DNA from: Candidatus Colimorpha pelethequi
GTDB taxonomy: Bacteria > Bacteroidota > Bacteroidia > Bacteroidales > P3
Reading direction: 5' to 3'
Assembly: GCA_018064245.1 (NCBI GenBank)
Contig: JAGHVO010000020.1
Coordinates: 1 to 64,000, forward strand
Length of the DNA stretch: 64,000 nucleotides
A model generated the notes under the pieces. It did no database searches and had not been told where the DNA came from. It saw nothing but the letters and a program-made list of their open reading frames with translations. A program made the translations under genes and the position numbers. How positions within the stretch are numbered: position 1 is the stretch's first letter; each line of letters begins with the position of its first letter. Of the stretch, positions 37,853 to 47,674 are shown in pieces.

Positions 37853-37895
37853 AAAATGCGGAGTTTGTCATAGTTGCAGCTCCGCATTTTCTCTT
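37853..37895 (+). terminator. Terminator of ppdK
   Basis: AAAATGCGGAG (37853-37863) pairs with CTCCGCATTTT (37880-37890) with a 16-base loop; TCTTTTG follows. Confidence 0.75.
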
Positions 37896-37947
37896 TTGTA
37901 GGAGATAACATTATCTCTAAATCGTCTAATTTTCAAATCTTCAAATT

Positions 37948-39558
37948 ATGGATAAAATCATCGACGCTCTGGAAAAAATCGGTATTACCGGTGTCAAGAA
38001 AATACATTACAATCCTTCCTACGAAGAATTGTTCCAGATGGAAATGGATCCCACGTTGACGGGCTACGACAAAGGTCAGCTTACCGAACTCGACGCAATC
38101 AACGTAATGACGGGCATCTATACTGGTCGTTCGCCTAAAGACAAATACATTGTAATGGACGAGAACTCCAAGAACACCGTTTGGTGGACTTCCGAGGAGT
38201 ACAAGAACGACAACCACCCCTTGAGCGAAGCCAACTGGGCAGTGTTGAAAGACCTTGCAAAGAAGGAACTCTGCAATAAGGAACTTTTTGTTGTTGATGC
38301 TTTCTGCGGCGCCAATAAGGACACTCGCATGGCTGTTCGCTTCATCATGGAAGTGGCTTGGCAAGCTCATTTCGTCCGCAACATGTTCATCAAGCCAACT
38401 GATGAGGAACTCAAAAGTTTCACTCCCAACTTCACCGTCTATACCGCCAGCAAGGCAAAGGTGGAGAACTACAAGGAATTGGGCTTGAACAGCGAGACCG
38501 CCGTGGCTTTCAACATTTCCAGTCGCGAACAGGTTATCCTCAACACTTGGTATGGTGGCGAGATGAAAAAGGGTATGTTCAGTATGATGAACTACTATCT
38601 TCCTTTGCAGGGCATCGCCGCTATGCATTGCTCAGCCAACACTGACATGGAAGGCAAGCATACCGCTATCTTTTTTGGCCTTTCCGGAACGGGCAAGACC
38701 ACTTTGAGCACCGACCCCAAACGTCTGCTTATTGGTGACGATGAGCATGGTTGGGATGACGAAGGCGTGTTCAATTTTGAAGGTGGTTGTTATGCCAAGG
38801 TCATCAACCTCGACAAAGACAGCGAACCCGACATCTACAATGCCATTCGCCGCAATGCTTTGTTGGAAAATGTTACTGTTGATGCTAATGGCAAGATCAA
38901 TTTCGCCGACAAGAGCGTTACTGAGAACACCCGCGTAAGCTATCCTATCGACCATATCGAGAAGATTGTACGTCCTATTTCTGCCGCTCCTGCTGCCGAG
39001 AACGTCATCTTCCTCAGCGCCGACGCTTTTGGCGTATTGCCTCCCGTCAGCATCCTTACTCCCGAACAGTGCAAATACTATTTCTTGAGTGGCTTCACCG
39101 CCAAGTTGGCAGGTACCGAGCGCGGCATCACCGAGCCTACTCCTACCTTCAGCGCTTGTTTCGGTCAGGCTTTCCTCGAACTCCATCCCACCAAGTATGC
39201 TGAAGAACTGGTGAAGAGAATGGAAAAGAGTGGCGCCAAGGCTTATCTGGTCAACACTGGCTGGAATGGTACTGGCAAACGTATCTCCATCAAAGATACC
39301 CGTGGAATCATAGATGCCATCCTCGATGGTTCTATCGACAAGGCTCCTACCAAGAAGATTCCTTATTTCGATTTCGAAGTGCCTACCGCATTGCCCGGCG
39401 TAGATCCCAAAATTCTCGATCCTCGCGACACATACGGTTGCGCTTGCGAATGGGAAGCCAAGGCAAAAGACCTTTCCGCTCGTTTTATCAAGAACTTCCA
39501 AAAGTTCACCTACAACGAAGCAGGCAAGGCTCTTGTCGCCGCAGGCCCTAAACTGTAA
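37948..39558 (+). CDS. pckA: ATP-dependent phosphoenolpyruvate carboxykinase
   Basis: Cytosolic kinase of 536 residues that links oxaloacetate and PEP; in anaerobic Bacteroidota it mainly runs toward oxaloacetate for succinate and propionate formation. The P-loop is [11 protein letters not shown] starting at residue 244, and the metal and substrate residues are in GRSPKDKY (near 60), NMFIKP and [29 protein letters not shown] binds the nucleotide. The length is normal for the ATP-using family. It begins 107 bases after ppdK, but a hairpin lies between, so it probably has its own control. It ends with a terminator at 39578. Confidence 0.97.
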   Translation: MDKIIDALEKIGITGVKKIHYNPSYEELFQMEMDPTLTGYDKGQLTELDAINVMTGIYTGRSPKDKYIVMDENSKNTVWWTSEEYKNDNHPLSEANWAVLKDLAKKELCNKELFVVDAFCGANKDTRMAVRFIMEVAWQAHFVRNMFIKPTDEELKSFTPNFTVYTASKAKVENYKELGLNSETAVAFNISSREQVILNTWYGGEMKKGMFSMMNYYLPLQGIAAMHCSANTDMEGKHTAIFFGLSGTGKTTLSTDPKRLLIGDDEHGWDDEGVFNFEGGCYAKVINLDKDSEPDIYNAIRRNALLENVTVDANGKINFADKSVTENTRVSYPIDHIEKIVRPISAAPAAENVIFLSADAFGVLPPVSILTPEQCKYYFLSGFTAKLAGTERGITEPTPTFSACFGQAFLELHPTKYAEELVKRMEKSGAKAYLVNTGWNGTGKRISIKDTRGIIDAILDGSIDKAPTKKIPYFDFEVPTALPGVDPKILDPRDTYGCACEWEAKAKDLSARFIKNFQKFTYNEAGKALVAAGPKL

Positions 39559-39577
39559 TTTTGAATCATACCATAAG

Positions 39578-39608
39578 AAAAGGGTAGTGCAGATGCGCTA
39601 CCCTTTTT
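39578..39608 (+). terminator. Terminator between convergent pckA and the 39630 gene
   Basis: AAAAGGGTAGTGC (39578-39590) pairs with GCGCTACCCTTTT (39595-39607), with one G-T pair and an AGAT loop. The A/T runs on both sides allow termination in both directions. Confidence 0.85.
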
Positions 39609-39629
39609 CATTTAATGGTTCTCGGCTGA

Positions 39630-40319
39630 CTATTTTCGGCTCGTTGTTTTGCAAAGGTGATAGACCACGCGAAGACTTTTGGGCGTTTCTATCTCTTTGG
39701 TCTCCTCTTTCACGATGCTGTCGTTGACTGTTTGTATGATATGGCTCAAACCAGGGGTGATGGTAGATAAAGTGTCGTAGTTGATGTTGCTCAGCACATT
39801 GCCGATGGCCTGCATCAAGAGCTTGTCGATTTCTTTCCCCAGATTGGAAATGACCGTTTCGGAAATGGATGTGATTTCCGATTTTGTGTTGCCGTTCTCG
39901 TCAGTAAGGTTGTTGACGAAACCATTTTTTCCGTTTGTGAGGTTTTGCGTGAAGAATTGAATGCAGTTGGAAGTGTTGATTTCGTATGCCAGCACCAACG
40001 TGTCTCCATTCTGATATTGAATCATATAGTTGATGGTATCATCAGTTGTGAAGATTGACAGAGTGGAATCGGTGCGCGAGAATGAAGCATAGAGGTTTTT
40101 GTGTCCAAAATCGTCAGTTAGCACGACCTTTTGCCCGTCGAGAAAATTCAGCGAGAGTTGCAGGGAATCGCCTTGAAACAAGGAGTTTAGAAGTTCGTTT
40201 CCTTCAATTTCCGCCTTTGTGGTTGTGTAGTTTCCCGACAAACTGTTGGTAGTCGAGCAACTTGTTGTGCATACCAAAAAAACTGTAACCAGCAGAGCTT
40301 GATGCAAAATCTTTTTCAT
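39630..40319 (-). CDS. Lipoprotein of unknown function
   Basis: The signal KKILHQALLVTVFLVCTTSC places the acyl cysteine at 21. The mature part of about 208 residues is rich in N, T, S and L. Its first half, with LSGNYTTTKAEIEG followed by regular strands (LQLSLNFLDGQKVVLTDDFG), looks like a lipocalin-type beta sheet, and the second half is helical (ISNLGKEIDKLLMQAIGNVL). No family was recognised. It is transcribed alone, convergent with pckA and divergent from the arginine deiminase gene. Confidence 0.68.
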   Translation of the reverse strand: MKKILHQALLVTVFLVCTTSCSTTNSLSGNYTTTKAEIEGNELLNSLFQGDSLQLSLNFLDGQKVVLTDDFGHKNLYASFSRTDSTLSIFTTDDTINYMIQYQNGDTLVLAYEINTSNCIQFFTQNLTNGKNGFVNNLTDENGNTKSEITSISETVISNLGKEIDKLLMQAIGNVLSNINYDTLSTITPGLSHIIQTVNDSIVKEETKEIETPKSLRVVYHLCKTTSRK

Positions 40320-40634
40320 AGGAATTATTTGAATTAATAATTGATTAGTTTCTTTGTGAAGTCGAAAAGATATATTGTGAACGAAAAAATAAACGACCCA
40401 ACCATTTCGTTATTATTATAAACGCAAATAGGATTAGTATATTGCTTTGGCTGTAATTCTGGAAATTGGGAATTTTGAATTTCAAAGGCGTATAGATATG
40501 ATATATATTAAATTACGACATTTTTGCTCAAGTCACTTATTTTTCGTATATTTGCAAGATTGCTAATTGTATGATGTATTGAGGAAATGTATTGTTTCTC
40601 AATACACAATTGATGTGTGAGAAAAACTATATTT
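40320..40634. other. 315-base divergent spacer: promoter only
   Basis: Between the lipoprotein (minus) and arginine deiminase (plus) genes. I see the arcA promoter at 40524 and otherwise AT-rich DNA, without a gene, RNA structure or spacer-type repeat. Confidence 0.5.
40524..40554 (+). promoter_or_regulatory. Bacteroidota-type promoter of the arginine deiminase gene
   Basis: TTTTTG ending at 40526 (TTG 40524-40526), a 20-base spacer and TATATTTG at 40547-40554; the ATG is 81 bases downstream. Confidence 0.7.
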
Positions 40635-41867
40635 ATGCTACAACAAACATCGCAAAAAAATATCAAAGTCAACCTAAACTCTGAATATGGATTGTTGAAT
40701 GCAGTTCTGCTTCATCGACCGGGTGTCGAGATTGAGCGAATGACGCCTCAAAATGCAAGTAAAGCGCTCTATAGCGATATCTTGAACAAACCAATAGTTG
40801 ATCAGGAATATAGTAATTTCTGTGGCGTGTTGGAACGCTGGACCAAGGTCTATTACGTGATGGATTTGGTTGCGGAATTGCTTGCAAACAATACCACAAA
40901 GGAGTTTTTGGTACGTGAAAGCTGTCGCCACGACAAATGCGAATACTTGATTGATGAACTTCTGGGTCACGACAACACGACTTTGGCACGTGAACTTATC
41001 GAAGGTGTTGAACACCCCAAGTGCGCCGAACGCTATGCGCTGAAACCGCTTTATAATCTGTTTTTTACGCGCGATGCCTCTTCGTCGGTCTATGACCGCG
41101 TGCTGATTAACTCAATGTCGTTTGAGGTGCGTGAACGAGAGACTTTGCTTTACAAGACGATTTTTGAGCAATATTTTGGCGCTCAGTTGCTTAATGCACA
41201 ATCATGGAATCCCGAAGCACATACCGAGGGCGGTGATGTTCAGATAGCTCGTCCAGACTTGCTCTGCATCGGTCAAGGCATCCGCACCAACAAATTAGGC
41301 ATTGAATATCTGGCGCAGACATTCGGAAAGGAACGCGAAAGGTTCTACATCATCTCGCAGGAACTGCCTCATGAACCAGAATCTTTTATCCATTTGGATA
41401 TGGTGTTCACCTTCCTGAGTGGCAACCAATGCATGGCCTATGAGCCTATGCTGAAAAAGACCGACAACTTCGCGGGCAAAGCTACAACCCTTATTTCAAT
41501 CGAAGGCGGAAAAGCTTCCTATCGTGAATATCCCAATATCTTGAAGGCGCTTAGTGCCGTTGGAATGGAAATGGAACCAGTGTTGTGTGGTGGCTCTGAC
41601 TTTTGGATGCAGCAACGCGAGCAGTGGCACAGTGGTGCAAACTTCTTCGCTTTGGGCCCTGGCAAGGTGCTTGGTTACCATCGTAATACCCACACTATCG
41701 AGGCTTTGGACAAGGCTGGCTTCAGCATCCTCAATGCCGAGGATATTTGTTCTGGCAAGGTGGACATGCATCAGTATGAGAAATTTGTGGCTGCCTTCAA
41801 GGCAAGCGAACTGCCCCGTGGAGGTGGTGGCGCACGTTGCATGACAATGCCTATCAATAGAGTGTGA
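40635..41867 (+). CDS. arcA: Arginine deiminase
   Basis: Cytosolic amidinotransferase-fold enzyme of about 410 residues that hydrolyses arginine to citrulline and ammonia. Active-site residues are visible: TEGGDVQ near 195, HLDMVFT near 255 (catalytic His and Asp) and the nucleophile C402 in GGARCMTMP near the C-terminus. FFTRDASS is the family's substrate-loop aspartate. I chose the ATG at 40635 over a GTG at 40617 because MLQQTSQKN precedes the conserved EYGLLNAVLLHRPG start of the fold closely. No ornithine carbamoyltransferase, carbamate kinase or antiporter lies nearby, so the complete ADI energy pathway is not shown here. Confidence 0.88.
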   Translation: MLQQTSQKNIKVNLNSEYGLLNAVLLHRPGVEIERMTPQNASKALYSDILNKPIVDQEYSNFCGVLERWTKVYYVMDLVAELLANNTTKEFLVRESCRHDKCEYLIDELLGHDNTTLARELIEGVEHPKCAERYALKPLYNLFFTRDASSSVYDRVLINSMSFEVRERETLLYKTIFEQYFGAQLLNAQSWNPEAHTEGGDVQIARPDLLCIGQGIRTNKLGIEYLAQTFGKERERFYIISQELPHEPESFIHLDMVFTFLSGNQCMAYEPMLKKTDNFAGKATTLISIEGGKASYREYPNILKALSAVGMEMEPVLCGGSDFWMQQREQWHSGANFFALGPGKVLGYHRNTHTIEALDKAGFSILNAEDICSGKVDMHQYEKFVAAFKASELPRGGGGARCMTMPINRV

Positions 41868-41940
41868 AGAGTGGAGTGTGAATAGTGTCCTTTTACTAAT
41901 TCTCAATTCATAAAGCTCTTAACTAACTAGAAACTATCAA
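41866..41940 (+). repeat. Degenerate intergenic spacer repeats (GAGTGTGAATAGTG- and CTCTTAACTAACT-type)
   Basis: Before the DUF2723 gene: GTGAAGAGTGGAGTGTGAAT, AGTGTCC, AATTCTCAATTC and CTCTTAACTAACTAGAAAC. This is a more diverged copy of the families at 5159 and 56708. Confidence 0.5.
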
Positions 41941-41968
41941 CAAACTTTAATTCATAACAATTCAAACA

Positions 41969-44900
41969 ATGAAAAAGTATCACTTGGCGAACAACATTAT
42001 AGGCTGGATCGTATGTATCGTGGCTTGTACTGTTTACATTCTCACTGCCGAGGCGACTGCATCTTGGTGGGATTGCGGTGAATACATCGCAACAGCCTTC
42101 AAATTGCAGGTGGGTCACCCTCCGGGAGCACCTACTTTCCAACTGATTGGACGTCTCTTCTCGATGTTCTCCGATCCTGCGACTGCTGCATATGCCGTAA
42201 ATGTTATGTCGGCAGTATGTAGTGGATTTACCATTCTGTTCCTTTATTGGGGAATTACCTTGTTAGGCAAACACCTTTTGCCCGACCCGAAGAATCCTTC
42301 TTTGAAGGACGCTCGCACCTGGGGTGTGTTTGCCGCTGGTGTGGTGGGCGCATTGGTCTATACCTTCAGCGACACTTTCTGGTTCTCCGCTGTCGAGGGT
42401 GAGGTCTATGCTATGTCTTCGTTCTTTACCGCTCTGGTTTTCTGGGCGATATTGAAATGGGAAGAGCAGTCGGAAGATCCCCGCTCTTTGCGTTGGTTGA
42501 TTTTGATTTGCTTGTTGGTGGGTGTCGCTATTGGTGTTCACTTGCTTAACTTGCTTACCTTGCCCGCCATCGTGTATGTGGTCTATTTCAAGAAATGGCA
42601 AAAAACTACGTTCAAAGGATTTGTTTTGAGTGGCGTCATCTCCGTGGTGTTGCTCGCCGTCATTTTGTGGGGCATCATTCCCGGCATCGTAAATGTGGAT
42701 TCCGCTTTCGACGTATTCTTTGTCAATAAGTTGGGATTGCCTTTCAATAGCGGTACAATCTTCTTCTTTGTGGTGCTTATTGCCGCCATCGTTTGGGGAC
42801 TTTGGTACACATCGGCAAAGAAAAAGAACAAGCCTGTCATCAACGCCGCCATCTTGGGCTTCTTGATGTTGATTGTTGGCTATTCCACTTTCTTCTTGCT
42901 GATTATCAGAGCTAACACCAATACTCCGTTGAACGAGAACGCTCCTAAGGATGCTGTTGCTTTGCGCGCTTATCTTGGTCGTGAACAATATGGCGAAACA
43001 CCTTTAATGAGTGGTCAGTTCTACACCGCAGGCAAGCCTATTGATGCCGAGAAAGGCTATACGAAATATGTTCGTGGCAAGAGCGAGACGGGTAAAGACC
43101 GTTATATTCCAGCATCCTATGCTCAGAAGTATATCTATCGCCAGAACCATACAGGAGCATTCCCTCGTATGTGGAGCGATGACGCCAGTCGTCAACACCC
43201 AAAATTCTATGAATATTGGGCAGGTCCCGTTCGTGGCGACCGCAGACCGTCGGGTGCGCAGAACCTCAAGTTCTTCAACAAATATCAGTTGAACTGGATG
43301 TATTGGCGCTACTTTATGTGGAATTTCGCCGGCCGACAGAACGATATCCAAGGTCATTATTTCAATGATGATGGTACGCGCGACTATCTAAACGGCAACT
43401 GGATTTGTGGCATCAAGGCTATCGACCAGTCTCGTTTGGGTCCTCAAGACAATCTGCCCGATCATCTGAAGGACAACAAGGCTCGCAATGTCTATTATTT
43501 GCTTCCTTTATTGCTCGGTATCTTGGGCTTGATTTACCATGTAAAGAAGAACCCGAAAGATGCATTCATTGTCTTTACGATGTTCTTCATGACGGGTCTT
43601 GCCATCGCAATCTACTTGAATATGCCTCCGCGTCAGCCGCGTGAGCGTGACTACGCCTTTGTAGGTTCCTTCAGTTTCTTTGCCATGTGGGTCGGCTTCG
43701 GCGTCATGGCTTTGGCTGAATGGATTACAAAACTCTGCAAGAAAGAGGAGGTTTACAAGATTGTCCTTCCCGTAGTCTTTGTGCTCTGCATGGGCGTGCC
43801 CACCTTGATGGCTTCCGAAAACTGGGACGACCACGATCGTTCGGAGAAATATGCCGCTCGCGACTTCGCCAAGAACTATCTCCAATCGGTGAAGCCCAAT
43901 GGCGTATTGATTACCTTCGGCGACAACGATACCTTCCCCTTGTGGTATGCTCAGGAAGTTGAAGGTGTGCGTACCGATGTACGTATCCTCAACTACACTC
44001 TTTCGGGCATGCATTGGTATGTGGAACAGTTGTTTAACAAGCTGTATGAGTCAGAGGCATTGCCATTTACGTTGCCCAAGGAGTTTTATGGATTGGGTCA
44101 CGACGTGGTTTATTTGCAAGACCGTACCAGCGAGTTTCTTGAAGTGACCGATGTGTTGGCGTTGTTGCGCGACCATCCCGAACATTTTACAATGAACTAT
44201 CAAGGCGAAGATGTGGTGATTCTGCCCACCAAGCGCTTCAAGATTACCATTGATACTGCTGATTTGGCCGCTCGTGGCGTCATTCCCGCCGAGTTGCGTG
44301 GCCAAATTCCAACGGAAATTCGTTGGGAAATAAGCAGCAACGCTTTGATGCGCCATCAGTTGATGATGCTCGATATCTTGGGAACCAACCGTTTCCAGCG
44401 CGACATCAACATCATGAACCCAGGCTACATCAAGGATGTGTTCCCCATTGTGGAAAGCTTCTGCGTACAGGATGGAATGAACTATAAGTTGGTTCCTTAC
44501 CGTGGAATGAACCGTTTTACCGCCGAAACTTTTGACTATTTGTTGGAAGGTGTCGACGGCAAACCTTTGCAGTGGGGCAACCTGAATTCCGACATCTATG
44601 TCGATCCTGTCAGTATGAACATGGGTGACGCTCAGCGTCAAACCTTTACGTTCGCCACTGAGGAATTGCTCCGCCTTGGTGACACGGCAAAGGCTCGTCG
44701 TATGATGGACACCTGTGAGTACTACTTCCCCAAGAAGAACTTCTACCACAATAAATATTGTATCTATATGATTCCGCTATTCAAGTCGGTTTATGGACAG
44801 GAAAAGGCAACGGAAATGTGGAATGATATTTATGATTACTATGCCCAGGATTTGGCATACTATGCTCAGTTCACTGGTGAAAAGGCCGCAGGCGTGAAAG

Positions 44901-45025
44901 CCGTCAAGGAAGAGGCTATCTCTATCATTTACACCCTTGGCAACGATTCCCATTTCAACATGGAAAACCCGCAGCTGAAAGATAAATCCAGACAACTCTT
45001 GTCGCTTTATGGCATTAGTCTATGA
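41969..45025 (+). CDS. DUF2723 family membrane glycosyltransferase (GT117-like)
   Basis: Inner-membrane protein of 1018 residues. The N-terminal domain has about 10-12 helices and opens with EATASWWDCGEYIA and KLQVGHPPGAP, the DUF2723 signature, in which the acidic residues of the first periplasmic loop correspond to the catalytic Asp/Glu of GT-C oligosaccharyl/mannosyltransferases. A second helical block (about 510-600) carries NMPPRQPRERDYAFVGSF. The C-terminal 380 residues are soluble, with WDDHDRSEKYAARDFAKNYL. In Bacteroidota such proteins are thought to glycosylate exported proteins; this is family inference. Its TGA overlaps the next ATG (ATGA). Confidence 0.88.
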   Translation: MKKYHLANNIIGWIVCIVACTVYILTAEATASWWDCGEYIATAFKLQVGHPPGAPTFQLIGRLFSMFSDPATAAYAVNVMSAVCSGFTILFLYWGITLLGKHLLPDPKNPSLKDARTWGVFAAGVVGALVYTFSDTFWFSAVEGEVYAMSSFFTALVFWAILKWEEQSEDPRSLRWLILICLLVGVAIGVHLLNLLTLPAIVYVVYFKKWQKTTFKGFVLSGVISVVLLAVILWGIIPGIVNVDSAFDVFFVNKLGLPFNSGTIFFFVVLIAAIVWGLWYTSAKKKNKPVINAAILGFLMLIVGYSTFFLLIIRANTNTPLNENAPKDAVALRAYLGREQYGETPLMSGQFYTAGKPIDAEKGYTKYVRGKSETGKDRYIPASYAQKYIYRQNHTGAFPRMWSDDASRQHPKFYEYWAGPVRGDRRPSGAQNLKFFNKYQLNWMYWRYFMWNFAGRQNDIQGHYFNDDGTRDYLNGNWICGIKAIDQSRLGPQDNLPDHLKDNKARNVYYLLPLLLGILGLIYHVKKNPKDAFIVFTMFFMTGLAIAIYLNMPPRQPRERDYAFVGSFSFFAMWVGFGVMALAEWITKLCKKEEVYKIVLPVVFVLCMGVPTLMASENWDDHDRSEKYAARDFAKNYLQSVKPNGVLITFGDNDTFPLWYAQEVEGVRTDVRILNYTLSGMHWYVEQLFNKLYESEALPFTLPKEFYGLGHDVVYLQDRTSEFLEVTDVLALLRDHPEHFTMNYQGEDVVILPTKRFKITIDTADLAARGVIPAELRGQIPTEIRWEISSNALMRHQLMMLDILGTNRFQRDINIMNPGYIKDVFPIVESFCVQDGMNYKLVPYRGMNRFTAETFDYLLEGVDGKPLQWGNLNSDIYVDPVSMNMGDAQRQTFTFATEELLRLGDTAKARRMMDTCEYYFPKKNFYHNKYCIYMIPLFKSVYGQEKATEMWNDIYDYYAQDLAYYAQFTGEKAAGVKAVKEEAISIIYTLGNDSHFNMENPQLKDKSRQLLSLYGISL

Positions 45026-45264
45026 AGAAACCAAAAGTGAACAAAAATAAAAAGGTCAGCTTCTCCCTCCCGCAAAAGGAGGGAGAATTGCTGCGCCTTT
45101 ACGCCCAGCAGCAGGGAATCTCACGTCCCGATGCCATTAGGCGTATTTTGAAGCAGTTTTTGAAAGAACATGCACAGGCCGAGCTGAAGTCTGTACCAAA
45201 GAATCAACTCGACATTTTCGATTCCGTTCAAATCGATATCTTTAACAACACGTCAAAATCATGA
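45022..45264 (+). CDS. Small ribbon-helix-helix-like protein with QLDIF/QIDIF tail
   Basis: 80 residues. A very basic head (KKPKVNKNKK) is followed by VSFSLPQKEGELLRLYAQQQ, ISRPDAIRRILKQFLKEH: a strand followed by two helices, the plan of CopG/MetJ-type ribbon-helix-helix DNA-binding proteins. The tail carries two similar pentapeptides, QLDIF and QIDIF, separated by three residues; these resemble the beta-sliding-clamp binding consensus QLxLF. The gene overlaps the DUF2723 gene by 4 bases (ATGA) and atpB by 4 bases, so all three are translationally coupled. I do not recognise a named family. A regulatory role is an inference from fold pattern only. Confidence 0.7.
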   Translation: MKKPKVNKNKKVSFSLPQKEGELLRLYAQQQGISRPDAIRRILKQFLKEHAQAELKSVPKNQLDIFDSVQIDIFNNTSKS

Positions 45265-46382
45265 AGATAAAATCTGTAGTTTTCTTGTTGGTAATGGCAC
45301 TGATGGGTTTCGGCTCTTTTGCCGCCGAAAATAGCGCCACCGATAGTGCTGTCAATGAGACCGAGTCGCTTGATGCGGGTCCAATTATCATTGGGCATGT
45401 CACCGACGCACATTCTTGGCACCTTTTCGACATCAACCGCAAAGACGGTACGGAACACGCCGTTGCCATTCCTCTGCCGATCATCCTCATCAACGATGGA
45501 CATCTTGACATCTTCATGTCTTCGAGATTCCAACATGGACACGCCGACTACAAAGGCTATCGTCTTGTTGGTGGCGGCTCCGAAAAAGAGGTCGTGGTTT
45601 GTGTTGATGCCGAAGGCAACGTAAAGACGGACGCTGACGGCAAAGCCATTTCTCCTGTGGATTTGTCAATCACTAAAACCGCTGCTGCAATTATGATTGC
45701 CGTGGTGTTGCTGATAGTGATTGTATTCGTTGCAAAGAAAGGTTACAGCAAGCGCAAGAATCAAGCGCCGCATGGGTTGCAGTCGTTGGTTGAAATGCTT
45801 GTGCTTTTTGTGCGCGACAGCATCGTGCGTCCGATGATTGGAGAGAAGCATAGCGACAAGTATCTTCCATATCTGCTTACGCTGTTCTTCTTCATCTTTT
45901 TGTGCAACATTTTGGGATTGATACCTTTCTTCCCCGCAGGTGCCAATATTACCGGCAATATTGCTGTTACGGCCACATTGGCACTTATCACGTTCTTTAT
46001 TACGAACATCAGTGGCAACAAGCACTATTGGATTGACATTTTCAATACTCCAGGAGTTCCCGCTTGGTTGAAAATCTTCCCATTGATGCCTGTTGTAGAA
46101 CTTGTAGGTGTGTTCACGAAACCTATCGTGTTGATGGTACGACTTTTCGCCAACATGACTGCTGGTCATATTGTCATCCTTGGCTTTGTGGTCATCATCT
46201 TCATTTTGAGCAATCTGTTCGGTATGGCAATTGGCGGTACCGTGTCAGTAGTATCAGTCTTGTTCAGTGTCTTCATTAGCTTGCTGGAATGTCTGGTTGC
46301 CTATATCCAGGCATTCGTCTTCACCATGCTTTCCGCTTTGTACATTGGCATGGCAGTAAGCGAACCTGCTCACGAACATTAA
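45261..46382 (+). CDS. atpB: F0F1 ATP synthase subunit a
   Basis: Inner-membrane proton-channel subunit of 373 residues, about 100 longer than E. coli subunit a. The extra length is an exported N-terminal part: signal peptide (MKIKSVVFLLVMALMGFGSFA) and about 115 periplasmic residues with many His and Asp (HVTDAHSWHLF, DGHLDIF), typical for Bacteroidota. Five helices follow. The essential arginine is in VLMVRLFANMTAGH, equivalent to E. coli Arg210, and the C-terminal helix has YIQAFVFTMLSALYIGMA. Its ATG overlaps the small ribbon-helix-helix gene. No other ATP synthase gene is next to it: pgk follows after 73 bases. Confidence 0.93.
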   Translation: MKIKSVVFLLVMALMGFGSFAAENSATDSAVNETESLDAGPIIIGHVTDAHSWHLFDINRKDGTEHAVAIPLPIILINDGHLDIFMSSRFQHGHADYKGYRLVGGGSEKEVVVCVDAEGNVKTDADGKAISPVDLSITKTAAAIMIAVVLLIVIVFVAKKGYSKRKNQAPHGLQSLVEMLVLFVRDSIVRPMIGEKHSDKYLPYLLTLFFFIFLCNILGLIPFFPAGANITGNIAVTATLALITFFITNISGNKHYWIDIFNTPGVPAWLKIFPLMPVVELVGVFTKPIVLMVRLFANMTAGHIVILGFVVIIFILSNLFGMAIGGTVSVVSVLFSVFISLLECLVAYIQAFVFTMLSALYIGMAVSEPAHEH

Positions 46383-46455
46383 TTTAGAGAATTTATAAAT
46401 TTATATTTCTCAATAAACTTTTGTCAGTGAAACAAAAAATCTAAAACAATATATT

Positions 46456-47652
46456 ATGAAATCAATAAAAGATGTAAACTTCAAAGGTCGCAAAGTCCTG
46501 CTGAGAGTCGATTTTAACGTTCCCATGGATGAGAACAAAAATATTACCGACGACACACGTATGCGTGAATCGTTGCCCACCATCAACAAACTTTTGGCTG
46601 ACGGTGCTTCCATCATCATTATGGCGCATTTTGGCCGTCCCAAGAAAGGTGGTTTCGAGCCCGAACTTACGTTGCAGCCTGTTGCAAAATATCTTGAGAC
46701 TTTGATCAACCGTCCCGTTCAGTTCACCCAGTCTTTGCTTGGCGAAGGCAAGGTAGAAGAGATGGCCAAGAACCTCAAGGAAGGTGAGGTGATGTTGCTT
46801 GAAAACATCCGCTTCTATCCCGAAGAAACCAAGGGTGGCGTAGAACTTGCTGAGCAACTTTCGAAACTTGGCGACTGCTACATCAACGACGCATTCGGCG
46901 CAGCTCACCGTGAGCACAGCTCGACGGCCGTCATCGCTCGTTTCTTCCCCAACGACAAATATTTCGGTTTCTTGATGGAGAACGAGGTTCGCAATCTTGA
47001 GAAACTGATGCAGAATCCTCCTCGTCCCTTCACGGCTATCATTGGTGGTAGCAAGGTGAGCAGCAAGATTGGCATTTTGGAAAACCTTCTCGACAAGGTT
47101 GACAACATGGTCATCATTGGTGGCATGCGTTACACCTTCACCAAGGCTTTGGGTGGAAAAATTGGCAATTCTATCTGCGAAGACGACAAGATGGATCTCG
47201 CCCTTGAACTGATGAAGAAAATGGACGAACGTGGTGTGAAGTACTATCTTCCTACCGACAGCGTGATTGCCGACAATTTCAGCAACGACGCCAATACGCA
47301 GATTGTTCCTTCCAACGCCGTTCCCGATGGTTGGGAGTCGATGGACTGCGGTCCCGAAAGCTGCAAGATGCTTCGTGACGTTATTATGAGCAGCAAGACC
47401 ATCCTTTGGAACGGTCCTGCCGGCGTATTCGAGTTGCCCACTTTTGCCAAGGGTACCCACGAAATTGCTTCCTATGTTGCCGAGGCTTGCAAGCAAGGTT
47501 GTTTTGCGGCAGTTGGTGGTGGCGACTCTGTTGCCGCTGTCAAGCAGATGGGTCTTGCCGACCAGATGAGCTATGTTTCTACCGGCGGTGGCGCTATGCT
47601 CGAATATCTTGAAGGCAAGGAACTTCCCGGCATTAAGGCTATCAAAGGTTGA
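46456..47652 (+). CDS. pgk: Phosphoglycerate kinase
   Basis: Cytosolic glycolytic enzyme of 398 residues that makes ATP and 3-phosphoglycerate from 1,3-bisphosphoglycerate. The N-terminal domain has RVDFNVPMDENK and HFGRPKKGGFEP (substrate-binding Arg/His), FGAAHREHSS follows near 151, and the C-terminal nucleotide domain has IIGGSKVSSKIGIL, WNGPAGVFELP and GGGDSVAAV (diphosphate loop). Length and motif order are complete. It follows atpB and ends at the terminator at 47675. Confidence 0.97.
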   Translation: MKSIKDVNFKGRKVLLRVDFNVPMDENKNITDDTRMRESLPTINKLLADGASIIIMAHFGRPKKGGFEPELTLQPVAKYLETLINRPVQFTQSLLGEGKVEEMAKNLKEGEVMLLENIRFYPEETKGGVELAEQLSKLGDCYINDAFGAAHREHSSTAVIARFFPNDKYFGFLMENEVRNLEKLMQNPPRPFTAIIGGSKVSSKIGILENLLDKVDNMVIIGGMRYTFTKALGGKIGNSICEDDKMDLALELMKKMDERGVKYYLPTDSVIADNFSNDANTQIVPSNAVPDGWESMDCGPESCKMLRDVIMSSKTILWNGPAGVFELPTFAKGTHEIASYVAEACKQGCFAAVGGGDSVAAVKQMGLADQMSYVSTGGGAMLEYLEGKELPGIKAIKG

Positions 47653-47674
47653 TGCGCAAGAAGTAGTCGATAAC

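Noticed and set aside
35010-37871. A 953-codon open frame on the minus strand opposite ppdK
   Set aside because: ppdK has a full set of family motifs, and its extreme codon bias leaves the opposite frame without stops. The minus product is a shadow without any domain pattern.
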